Shown here piece by piece: positions 1-9,600 of a DNA stretch of 64,000 nucleotides. The stretch is from Ailanthus altissimus (Eukaryota; Streptophyta; Magnoliopsida; Sapindales; Simaroubaceae): contig OX327699.1 in the NCBI GenBank assembly GCA_946807835.1, forward strand, positions 498,501 through 562,500, given 5' to 3'. Numbering within the stretch: the stretch's first letter is position 1; each line of letters opens with the position of its first letter. The translations under genes and the position numbers were made by a program. The notes under the pieces were generated by a model. The model searched no databases. It worked only from the letters and a program-made list of their open reading frames with translations, and had not been told where the DNA came from.

Positions 1-320
1 AGATATAATAACATAACAGGATAAAAAAATTAAAACAATTTAAAAGAAAAAAAAAAAAACCCTTGCTTTGGCCTTTTTTTCAGTTCTCAATAGTTTCTTC
101 CATTTCAATATTTTTTTCTTATACAGCACTGCGACATTACACTCTTTACATCATGAAGAATAATGCAGTGACACCTCACCTAGTACATTTTCTTTTTTTT
201 AAAAAATTATTTTATAGCCAGAAATCCCCTTACCTTTCTATGTTCACTGAGGTCAAAACTGGGGACTAATGCCAGACCCTACAACCTTAGTACCCAGAAA
301 ACTCGTAGGATATAAATATC
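1..320. other. MLH1 intron 12 sequence, no gene
   Basis: AT-rich sequence left of element 1. No MLH1 exon or other coding match is visible on either strand. Bases 316-320 are one copy of the element 1 target-site duplication. Confidence 0.6.
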
Positions 321-495
321 TGAAGAGAGTATTCAGAAAATGAGAAGAAAACTTCATATATACTTTGAAGAGAACATATCAATATATAGGCAAGCTTCCA
401 CCTTTGTCAAGGTGGAAAGCTTGCCTTTACAACTCATACCTACTCACACATACATTTACAACTTATACCTACTCACACATACATTCATTTCCACA
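321..495 (-). repeat. Element 1, 3' LTR
   Basis: 175 bp, bounded TG...CA, one difference from the copy at 5367-5541. Bases 388-426 form a long imperfect inverted repeat (arms near AAGCTTCCACCTT and its complement). U3 holds two copies of a short unit built on TGTGTGAGTAGGTAT. Confidence 0.97.
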
Positions 496-502
496 CTCCC
501 CC

Positions 503-3500
503 TCAAGCTGGAGCATATAAATCATATGCGCCAAGCTTGTTACAAATGAAATCAATTCTAGGACTCCTGAGAGATTTAGTAAGAACATCTGCTAGTTGAT
601 CATTTGAGCTAACATAATTGGTAGAAATAATGCCGGATAGAATCTTTTCTCGAATAAAGTGACAATCAATCTCTATATGTTTCGTCCTTTCATGAAATAC
701 TGGATTGGATGAAATGTGAAGGGCAGCTTGATTATCACAAAGTAACTTCATCTGTGAAATATCTGCAAACTTCAATTCTTGGATTAACTGTTTTAACCAT
801 ATGAGTTCACATGTTGCTAAAGCCATTGCCCGATATTCTGCTTCTGCACTTGACCTAGCAACAACAACTTGCTTCTTACTTTTCCAAGATACAAGATTTC
901 CTCCAACAAGAACACAATACCCAGTGGTAGAACGTCTATCTGATGGAGAACCTGCCCAATCGGCATCTGAATATCCAACAATTTGTGTATGACCCTTATT
1001 CTCATATAGCAAACCTTTACCGGGTGCATTCTTAATATATCGTAGGATTCGGATAACTGCATTCCAATGACTGTCACATGGAGACTGTAGAAACTGACTG
1101 ACAACACTAACCGGAAAGGAAATATCAGGTCGTGTGATGGTGAGATAATTTAGTTTACTAACTAGTCTCCGATATCTCCCAGGATCTGCAATGGGCTCCC
1201 CCTGTCCAGGTAGAAGTTTAATGTTAGAGTCCATGGGAGTGTCTATGGGTTGGCAATCCATCATCCCTGTTTCTTGAAGAATGTCCAAAGCATACTTTCT
1301 TTGAGAAATGACAATTCCAGAGCTAGACTGAGCTACCTCAATACCAAGGAAGTATCTGAGTAATCCCAAATCTTTGGTCTGAAAATGATCAAACAAGTGT
1401 TCTTTTAATTGTTTAATACCATTTTGATCACTGCCCGTGATGACAATATCATCAACATAGACTACCAGATATATGCATTGGCCTTGTAGTGTATGCTTAT
1501 AGAAAACAGAATGATCTGACTGACATCGGATCATGCCAAACTCCTGGATAACAGTACTGAAACGACCAAACCAGGCACGGGGAGATTGTTTTAAACCATA
1601 TAATGAGCGACGAAGTTTGCATACCAAACCCGACTCCCCCTGAGCAACAAAACCAGGAGGTTGCTCCATATAGATTTCTTCTTGAAGCTCACCATGGAGA
1701 AAGGCATTCTTGATGTCAAGCTGGTGCAAAGGCCACTGGCGAATAGCAGCCATAGATAAGAACAGTCGAACAGACGACATCTTAGCCACAGGAGAAAATG
1801 TATCAGAATAATCCAGGCCATAAGTCTGCGTGTATCCTTTGGCAACCAACCTTGCTTTCAACTGATCAATCTGACCATCGGGTCCAATCTTGACAGTATA
1901 AACCCAACGACAACCAACAGTGGAATGACCTGGGGGTAATTGAACTAACTCCCAGGTACCATTATTGTGCAAAGCAGTCATTTCGTCAACCATTGCTTGA
2001 CACCAACCAGGATGTGAAAGAGCATCACGGAGAGTGGTAAGAGTAGCAACAGAGGATAAAGTAGACACAAAGGCATAATATGGTGAAGACAGTCGATGAT
2101 AACTAAGAAAATTGTAGATAGGATGAGGATTGCGAGTGGAACGCATACCTTTCCGAATAGCAATGGGAAACTGGTCAGCAGGTGGGAGGACCTCAGTAGG
2201 AGAGTGATCGGGAGCAGGAAGTGAGTCAACGGGCCCCTCAAGTGTCACAGGAGTAGTAGCACTGTCATCACCTGCAGAAGAAAAAGGAATAGGACTCGCA
2301 GGAGCTGGAGAGGGAGAATCCTCAAGAGAAAGATTATTTTGGGGAACGGGAACAAATTCAGTGTTGGACGTAGGAGGAGGAACAATAAAAGGAATTGGGA
2401 GAGCCTCTGTGAGAGATAGATTTTCGGAAGTAGAGGAGGAAAAGAAAGGGGAAGACTCAAAAAATGTGACATCAGCAGAAAGGAAATGACGTCGAGTGTC
2501 AGGAGAATAACACTGATATCCTTTCTGAAGACGTGAGTAGCCAAGAAAAATACATTTGATAGATCGAGCGGATAATTTGTCTTGATCAGGAGAGAATACA
2601 TGAACAAAACAGGTGCAACCAAAAACACGCGGCGGAAGAGAAAATAATGGTTGATCAGGATATAGAACAGAATGAGGTACCTGATGTTGTAACACAGAGG
2701 AGGGCATTCGATTGATTAAAAAACAGGCAGTAAGGACAGCATCCGCCCAAAAACGGAGAGGAACATGATGATGCAGAAGTAAAGTGCGGACAGTTTCAAT
2801 GAGATGCCTGTTCTTACGTTCGGCAACTCCATTTTGCTGTGGAGTATAGACGCAAGAAGACTGATGTAAGATGCCCTGAGACGACATAAATTGAGTAAAA
2901 GGAATAGAAAAATATTCACGTGCATTATCACTACGTAATATACGAATAGTAGTAGAGAATTGTGTCTTAATTTCAGCACAGAAAGATTTAAAGATGGAAA
3001 ATAATTCAGAACGATCTTTCATTAAAAATAACCAAGTGCAACGTGAATAATCATCAATAAATGTAACAAAGTATTTAAAACCTAAAACAGACAAAACGCG
3101 ACTAGGACCCCAAATGTCGGAATGAACTAATTCAAAAGGGGACGTAGCCCGATTATTGACTCGCTTTGGAAAGGATCCACGAGAGTGTTTTCCAAGCTGA
3201 CAAGACTCACAATTAAAAGACGATAAATGAGAGAGACCAGGAACCATTTTTTTAAGCTTGAACAAATGTGGGTGTCCCAAACGATTATGGAGAAGTGCTG
3301 GTGATTCAGCAACAGTGCATGCGACAGATGGTTGAGGAATACTCAAATGGTATAGCCCTTGTGACTCACGGCCTACGCCAATCGTCTTTCCCGTACTGCG
3401 GTCCTGTATAAGAACAGAGTCATTAATAAAAGTGATAGCACAGTTTAAAGAACGGGTGAGTTTACTAACAGAGATAAGGTTAAAAGGACATTGTGGAATA

Positions 3501-4657
3501 TAAAGAACAGAGTCTAAAGGTAAAGAAGGTAAAGGAAAAGCACGACCAATTGCTTTAGCAATGGTTTTGGTTCCATTAGCTAACGTGACAAATGGTAACG
3601 ACCCAGTCTCAGAAATGCAAGAGAGTAATTGAAGGTTACCGGAAATATGGTCTGATGCACCAGAATCAAAGACCCACGGTCCGTGAGAGGAAGACTGAGT
3701 CAGGCAGGTGACAGAATTACCAGTATTTGCAATGGAGGATATAGACTGTTGAGCTGCTTGGTATTTACGATACCCCTCATAATCAGTACCAGTAATAAGC
3801 ACGGAAGGAGAACAATTATGCGAAGTGCCAGTTTGATCGGTGTGAGCAAGGGTAGTAGCTCGAAGAGGCCGTCCATGCAACTTGTAGCATTTTTCTCGAG
3901 TATGGCCCCAACGATGACAATAACTGCACTTGGGGCGATTTTTGCTGCGATCGCCTTGATCTCCTTTGAAAGAGTTATGTGATTGAGATTGGGAGGCCAA
4001 GACAGAAGAGTCCATTGCAGGTGGCCCGGGAATGGGACCTGGTGCGGAAACACGAAGGAGCCGAGCAAAAACCTCATCCATAGAAGGGATAGTTGCACTG
4101 GCAAGGATCTGATCTCGTATTGGTGAGAGCTCAGAGCCAAGAGAAGCCAGAGTCAGAACCATAAAAAATTTATCCCTCTGTGCAAGGTCTTCGGCCACAG
4201 TCTTACCAACTGGTAAAAGTGAGTTGAATTCGGTTTTGAGGGATGCCATCCGTCCAAGGAATTCTGACATATCCATAGCCTGTTGTTTTAAATTGACAAG
4301 ATTCGAGACAACAGAGTACAATTTTTGAATGTCATTTGTATATAACAACTGAGCCTGATGCCAAATATCATAACAAGTTCGGTAGGCTTTGTAAATGGGA
4401 TATAGTTGAGGATCAATGCTCTGCCATAATTGGTTACACAATAACGCATCAATTTTTTTCCATTCAGCTGTATTTTTATCTTGCAAATCTGTAATCTTGG
4501 TAACTAAATGATCTTCTAAGCCATATCTCATACACCATAACTCAATAGACGCAGCCCAAGAGGCATAATTACTACTTCCTACCAATTTTTCGGTTATGAA
4601 AGTAGGAAATGAGTTAAAGGATAAGGCAGAACCTGTTTTGGAGCTTTCAACGGCCAT
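503..4657 (-). CDS. Ty1/copia gag-pol polyprotein, element 1 (1384 aa)
   Basis: A single open frame encoding capsid, nucleocapsid, protease, integrase, reverse transcriptase and RNase H, in copia order. Gag begins MAVESSKTGS. A CCHC zinc knuckle spans 244-257. The protease motif DSGAS is at 331-335. The integrase zinc-binding region follows (RLGHP about 459, CESC 483-486), and the core triad is D514, D577 and E613, the expected DD35E spacing. A serine/proline-rich stretch (about 735-830) precedes the reverse transcriptase with YVDD at 1067-1070. RNase H acidic residues are D1231, E1272 and D1308. There is no stop or frameshift. The polyprotein of element 3 and the decayed element around 18.9-26.7 kb belong to the same family. 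Confidence 0.97.
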   Translation of the reverse strand: MAVESSKTGSALSFNSFPTFITEKLVGSSNYASWAASIELWCMRYGLEDHLVTKITDLQDKNTAEWKKIDALLCNQLWQSIDPQLYPIYKAYRTCYDIWHQAQLLYTNDIQKLYSVVSNLVNLKQQAMDMSEFLGRMASLKTEFNSLLPVGKTVAEDLAQRDKFFMVLTLASLGSELSPIRDQILASATIPSMDEVFARLLRVSAPGPIPGPPAMDSSVLASQSQSHNSFKGDQGDRSKNRPKCSYCHRWGHTREKCYKLHGRPLRATTLAHTDQTGTSHNCSPSVLITGTDYEGYRKYQAAQQSISSIANTGNSVTCLTQSSSHGPWVFDSGASDHISGNLQLLSCISETGSLPFVTLANGTKTIAKAIGRAFPLPSLPLDSVLYIPQCPFNLISVSKLTRSLNCAITFINDSVLIQDRSTGKTIGVGRESQGLYHLSIPQPSVACTVAESPALLHNRLGHPHLFKLKKMVPGLSHLSSFNCESCQLGKHSRGSFPKRVNNRATSPFELVHSDIWGPSRVLSVLGFKYFVTFIDDYSRCTWLFLMKDRSELFSIFKSFCAEIKTQFSTTIRILRSDNAREYFSIPFTQFMSSQGILHQSSCVYTPQQNGVAERKNRHLIETVRTLLLHHHVPLRFWADAVLTACFLINRMPSSVLQHQVPHSVLYPDQPLFSLPPRVFGCTCFVHVFSPDQDKLSARSIKCIFLGYSRLQKGYQCYSPDTRRHFLSADVTFFESSPFFSSSTSENLSLTEALPIPFIVPPPTSNTEFVPVPQNNLSLEDSPSPAPASPIPFSSAGDDSATTPVTLEGPVDSLPAPDHSPTEVLPPADQFPIAIRKGMRSTRNPHPIYNFLSYHRLSSPYYAFVSTLSSVATLTTLRDALSHPGWCQAMVDEMTALHNNGTWELVQLPPGHSTVGCRWVYTVKIGPDGQIDQLKARLVAKGYTQTYGLDYSDTFSPVAKMSSVRLFLSMAAIRQWPLHQLDIKNAFLHGELQEEIYMEQPPGFVAQGESGLVCKLRRSLYGLKQSPRAWFGRFSTVIQEFGMIRCQSDHSVFYKHTLQGQCIYLVVYVDDIVITGSDQNGIKQLKEHLFDHFQTKDLGLLRYFLGIEVAQSSSGIVISQRKYALDILQETGMMDCQPIDTPMDSNIKLLPGQGEPIADPGRYRRLVSKLNYLTITRPDISFPVSVVSQFLQSPCDSHWNAVIRILRYIKNAPGKGLLYENKGHTQIVGYSDADWAGSPSDRRSTTGYCVLVGGNLVSWKSKKQVVVARSSAEAEYRAMALATCELIWLKQLIQELKFADISQMKLLCDNQAALHISSNPVFHERTKHIEIDCHFIREKILSGIISTNYVSSNDQLADVLTKSLRSPRIDFICNKLGAYDLYAPA

Positions 4658-5354
4658 ATTGAATCACAAACCGGATAAAGCAAGTTGATTGAAAACAGAA
4701 ATAATTTTCCGGTCACAGAGGGCGGATTCCGGCGAAGGTGACGGCGGCTGGCGACGGCGAGAGGCCGGATGACCGGATTGAGTTTTCCGGTGATGTCTGA
4801 ATTGACTGGCACCGGCAGTGAGGATTCACGCTCGCCGGAGGATGAGATCGGCGGTCTAGTGACAGCGGCGGAGATGCGGCGCGTGGTGGAGCGTCCAACA
4901 GCCGAGGAGTTTGCAGCGGCTGGAGTTGAAGTCACCGGCTTCGTCTGAGTCTGGTGATGCCGGCGGTGAGACCTCACGCTCGCCGGAAAGAAGAACGTCG
5001 ACGGTTGCAAATCGCCGGAAAGTTTACTGTTCCGGCGCGTGGAGGCGCGTCCGGCGGGTAGTGACAGTGGATGGCTGCAGAAGTTATCTCCGGCGTCTTC
5101 TGAGTACACAGGTGGATGTTGTGTACCTCGCCGGGAAATGCTACAGTCGCCGGAGAGTGTTACTGTTCCGGCGCGTGGAGGCGCGTCCGGTGATGCGTCC
5201 GGCGACGATTTCTCGGGCCTTTCTGTGAATGACCTTCTGAGATCACGGCCACCGGAAAAAGTAAACACAGTAGCCGGAAAATAAACAGGCAATGTTGCCG
5301 GAAAAAAAAAAGGAAAGGCCGGAAAATGAAAAAAAGGTTAAAAGCCAAACCTTG
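4658..5354 (-). other. Element 1 untranslated leader, GC-rich with repeated motif
   Basis: Sequence between primer site and gag start, far richer in CpG than its surroundings. It has many CCGGCG-type words and the 19-base motif GGACGCGCCTCCACGCGCC (minus strand) at 5188-5170 and 5052-5034. Frames that stay open here encode low-complexity Pro/Arg/Ser strings and are not credible proteins. Similar leaders occur in element 3 and in the fragments near 18.75 and 33.6 kb. Confidence 0.8.
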
Positions 5355-5366
5355 GCTCTGATACCA
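5355..5366 (-). other. Element 1 primer-binding site (tRNA-iMet)
   Basis: TGGTATCAGAGC on the minus strand, directly next to the 5' LTR; complementary to the 3' end of plant initiator tRNA-Met, the usual copia primer. Confidence 0.93.
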
Positions 5367-5541
5367 TGAAGAGAGTATTCAGAAAATGAGAAGAAAACTT
5401 CATATATACTTTGAAGAGAACATATCAATATATAGGCAAGCTTCCACCTTTGTCAAGGTGGAAAGCTTGCCTTTACAACTCATACCTACTCACACATACA
5501 TTTACAACTCATACCTACTCACACATACATTCATTTCCACA
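5367..5541 (-). repeat. Element 1, 5' LTR
   Basis: 175 bp, TG...CA, paired with 321-495; followed by the target duplication ATATC at 5542-5546. The stem-loop sequence lies at 5434-5472. Confidence 0.97.
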
Positions 5542-6521
5542 ATATCCAAGGTAGGTGGCCCCAAGCCCCCAAGGGGGTTTGATCCCCTGACCACTTGGAT
5601 AAAACCAAGGGTAATTTGCCACTGAAGAAACCCCCTAAGAATTTAGTGATTTTCAACTTCAAAAGTCAATAAAATTGTAAGAGAAGAAAGAAATGGAAGG
5701 AGCAAGGAGAATAAAGTGACAAAACCTCAGTACTTTGACTTTCTGATAATACAAAAAATTTTCTGAGGAACACAAAGTAAAGCACAATTTTTAGGGAGAT
5801 CAAATTATAAGGTTGCTTCTCTAGTTTTATTCAAGTGAAAAGGTCTTTAATCAGTCAGCAGCCAATGCCTCGCAGTGGAAAAAGTCTTTGGCTTTTCCCA
5901 AAACCCTGCTTTGGCTTACGACCTCTGAAGATGGATCATCCTTTAAAATATATCACTGGACTCAACTTAGGGTTCAATAAATTAAGATTTCTTTATCTAG
6001 CATCAAGGTCTACCATGATAAACCGATCCTATATCATATTTATTACAAGCATAAAAGGGTTTCACCTGATAAGAAGATTGTGAAGGTACTACAGATAATT
6101 TTATTGTGAGGAGGATTAACAAGCAGTTGTCAACAGTGAAATAGATAAATATTCAAATAAAATGCATCTTACATTTTTCAGTGCAGAACAGATTGAAGAA
6201 AATCCCAGGTCATCTAGAAAATAAAAATAATAAAGATTGAACACATGCTCTGATTCCTGGCATATTGAGCTTAGATCCAACTTGATCTCCAAGAATTCAA
6301 ACAACATATGTTCAACTTTTTCACTGAATTGAACTTATACTAAATTATTTGCTCTATCCCCAACAAGAAAACAGCTAAACTGACTTGGTCAAAACAAAAC
6401 CTAGAAGGTTCAATAAAGTCAGTATAATAATAGTCAAAAGGAAGAGGAGATGTAAACGCACACCCATAATCAACTCCCATAACAATCAATGTCGAAGAAA
6501 CTAGAAGGAAAAGAAGCTTGC
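5542..6521. other. MLH1 intron 12, proximal part
   Basis: AT-rich intron sequence between element 1 and exon 12. I searched the minus strand for the next MLH1 exon and found nothing resembling it. No other gene is visible. Confidence 0.7.
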
Positions 6522-6687
6522 CTCTGCAATCTTCTCTTTCAGGCCATCATTCTCATTGCTTTCTGGATCCGGGTCGTCCGCTTTGAGTGCCAACAAAATC
6601 AACTCACGCAAAGGTGCTGAGTCACTTAGTTGGATAGCATTAAAATGGGCAAAGCGTCGCAGAACTTGCTGATACATGAGTTCTTTG
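6522..6687 (-). CDS. MLH1: MLH1 exon 12 (residues 524-579), GC donor
   Basis: Encodes [20 protein letters not shown] to GLKEKIAE. The acceptor is TTTTTTGCAG, and its first base completes the Ser codon begun in exon 11. The conserved protein stops matching after IAE, where the DNA reads GAG then GCAAGC, a typical GC-AG intron donor. The following exon, expected to start MNTELL, is not found at 1-6521 and must lie further left. Confidence 0.9.
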
Positions 6688-9600
6688 CTGCAAAAAAGCA
6701 AAGGGAATGACGATTTCAAGAAACTCATAAAAGATTAGTTCCCTCCGAGTTGCCATACAATTAAGGGAGCAGAGCAGAGAAGAATCAGTAAAATGGTGTG
6801 CTTCAGAACTGGTTGTTCCAGTGATTATAGGGAACACAACAAAGATAAAGCAGTTGTTCTGAGCAGTGATATTTAAAAAGGGAGAGAGAGAGAAGCATAA
6901 ATAAAAGCTAACAAACCCAAAGGGTTATAAAAGCTAACAAACCAAAAGGGTTATTAATCTACACCTTGGGTGATTTGACAAGAAAGAAATAGAAATATAT
7001 TTGAAGATTTTGACAAAGACACCGACTTTCTATGGGATAGAGTGTAATTACTAGCATCACTTTGGTCCTCTATTACCAAAAAATTCAAGATTCTTCCATC
7101 TTAATAAATGTTAATTGGATGGGTTCCTAGGTTAAGTTTGCCTTGGGAGTTTATATGTTTTGAGATCCTATTCTCATTCATTTCTTTGTATATATTACTT
7201 TATGATACAAGTTTCTTTGTTTCCTATGGGGAAAAAAAAGGAGAGAGAGAGAGAAAGATGATCAATCTCAAGAAACCATTTGAAGGTTAAAAGCTGTTTG
7301 ATGAAATACAGATTATGGGGTAAAATAACAGCAGTGAAAAAGGAGAAGATAGAAAAAAGGGAAGAAACACAATCATTCAATAATCCATCAATAACATCAA
7401 AGTTTGCTTTTGTTAAAGATAACTATAGTAGGTCTAGCTGGTGTCTACTAGATTTGAATCAGCATTCTTTTGTCTTATCATATTCATCTTGATTGTAGCT
7501 TATATATCTCTGTAACCTTCTATAGTGAAATACACAAAAATTACTCATTTTTCCATTCATTTTTTTCCCATCTTACTCTGTCTAAAAACATGGTATCAGA
7601 GCAAAGTTTAGATCCTGATTCATGCTCCTTTTTAAAAAAAAAAAAATAATAAATAAAAACCAAGCCACCCATTTCCTGTTCATCCAACTTCCAGCGACCA
7701 TTACCTATCACAAACCATACCCAAAGATTCAGAATAGGCCAGTCATTAAAACCCCTCAAGAAATTCCAACAATGGTCGCTGGAAGCATCCTCAAACACCG
7801 GAAAATCTCTCATCATTTTGCCCTAATTTCAGATTTTTTTAGTCTAGGGTTCAGTTCAGATTTTATCAGCCCAAAATTACTTCAGATTGTCTTCAAACCA
7901 GTAGCAGATTAGTTGATTTTATGGTTATCTCTTATGAGTGTTGATTTCAACTTTGGTTAAAGCCAACTGTTTGACCTTATATTTGGTTCGAGAGGCAGTC
8001 AAGACTGTGTTTTGACCCTTTTTGTTGCCATCTCCTTAACTTTTGCTATTGCAGATTTGGAGTTTATAATATGGCTGCTTCCTCATCCTCTACTCCTGGC
8101 ATTGGTGTTTCAATTACTGATGTCAAGTTGACCGAGGAAAATTATTTGTTATGGTCGAGAGGGGTGCAAAAATACCTGACTGCTCAAGGGAAAGAGAATA
8201 CATGATTGATGATCCACCTTCAAAAGAATCAGAGTACTCAAAATGGCTACAGGAAGATGCTATTGTTACTACTTGGCTCTGGAACAGCATGGAACAATCC
8301 ATTGCTCTTAGCACGATGTGGGTGAATACAACAAAGGACTTTGGGAGTCTCTCCAAGACAGGTTCAGATAACCCGAAAACATTTCAAAAATGGGCGAATC
8401 CACTGCTGCATTCTTTTCTTGTCAGCAAGGGGATAAACATTGAGTGAGCATTATGGAAAAATTGAAGGATTGTGGGGAGAACTTAATTCATATCATCCAT
8501 TCAGCAGATGCTTCAATACTTGAGAAACAAAGAGAGGAGTTATTAGTCACCAAGTTTTTGTCTAGTCCTCAGTCCAGTCTATAAAGTGCCATTGGGGATC
8601 GTGACAGATAAAGAATTGCCCACAATCAAATAATTGTATACGTGTCTTAAAAGGGTACCCACCATAAATTAAACTAATCAATATGCATCTACACTTGCTT
8701 CTATTAGATATGGTTAGAGTCAATTTGGACGAGGCTAGGGACGTGGTAAGGACGGGGAGGTCCTCTTTTTCAATCCATTCAATGTGGCAAAAATAATCTT
8801 AGGTGTTAGGAAAAATTTTGGTAACATGAATGGGCCAATAGAGTCAATACAATCAAGGAGAAAATTCTTCTACATCTCCTTCCACTAATACTTAAAATTC
8901 TGATAGATCCACATCCGAGGAAGCTAATTACATTCCAACTCCAGAGGATCCTTAGCCTTACCTACAACAACAATTGCCCAATCAAGTACGGCAACTGCTT
9001 TTTTATCTACTTCCAATTCCTCCCCTTGGATAATAGATTCTTGAGCATTATCTCACATAACTGATAATCATTCTATCTTTAGTTCTTATTCCCCTTCATA
9101 TCAATCGTCTTCAATAATCTTGGCAGATGGTTCCAAGACTCATGTAATAGGACTAGAAATTTTCTCTACTAATTCTCATCTTACTTTTCTTTAGTTCTTC
9201 ATGTACCTAAATTTCCTATCTTTTTGTTATCAGTCAATCAATTAATGAAAACTCTTAATTGTTCTGCAAACTTCTTTCCATCCTATTGTGTTTTCAAGAT
9301 CTTGGTAAGAGGAAGACAGTTGGTGGAGGACGTGAGATAAATGGAGTATATTAACTTTCCAACCACTTGCCATCTTCCAATTGTGCTCCATCCTCATCAG
9401 TTTCTTTTGAGCATATGGCACTACCAGTTGGGACATCCTCCACTTCGTCTTCTGAAACAGATGAGTCTACCTATGAGCGTTAATTCTAGTGGTGAATGTG
9501 AGTCATGTCAATTAGGCAAACAACATTGAGTTTCATTTCCTTCACACGTCAATACAGTGAGTCTATAGCCTTTTCGATTGGTTCATTAGATGTCTGGGGT

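Larger units (their letters stand above)
321..5541 (-). mobile_element. Element 1: intact Ty1/copia retrotransposon in MLH1 intron 12
   Basis: A 5221-bp element read on the minus strand. It has 175-bp LTRs at both ends, a tRNA-iMet primer site at 5355-5366, a GC-rich leader, one uninterrupted gag-pol frame, and a purine tract (about 496-508) next to the 3' LTR. The target duplication ATATC lies at 316-320 and 5542-5546. I see a single mismatch between the LTRs (T for C near 463), so the insertion is recent. All enzyme motifs are present, so it looks autonomous. It lies in the same orientation as MLH1. Confidence 0.97.

Noticed and set aside
817..4140. Many 60-150 codon frames inside element 1 on both strands
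   Set aside because: Shadows of the gag-pol frame. The same applies to frames inside elements 2 and 3.
4594..5292. Open frame of 232 codons and others overlapping the element 1 leader
   Set aside because: They are low-complexity Pro/Arg/Ser translations of CpG-rich leader DNA and of the repeated 19-base motif, on both strands. No domain is visible.
5547..6500. Search for the remaining C-terminal exons of MLH1
   Set aside because: No MNTELL-like or later conserved MLH1 sequence is present here or at 1-320; they must lie outside the window.
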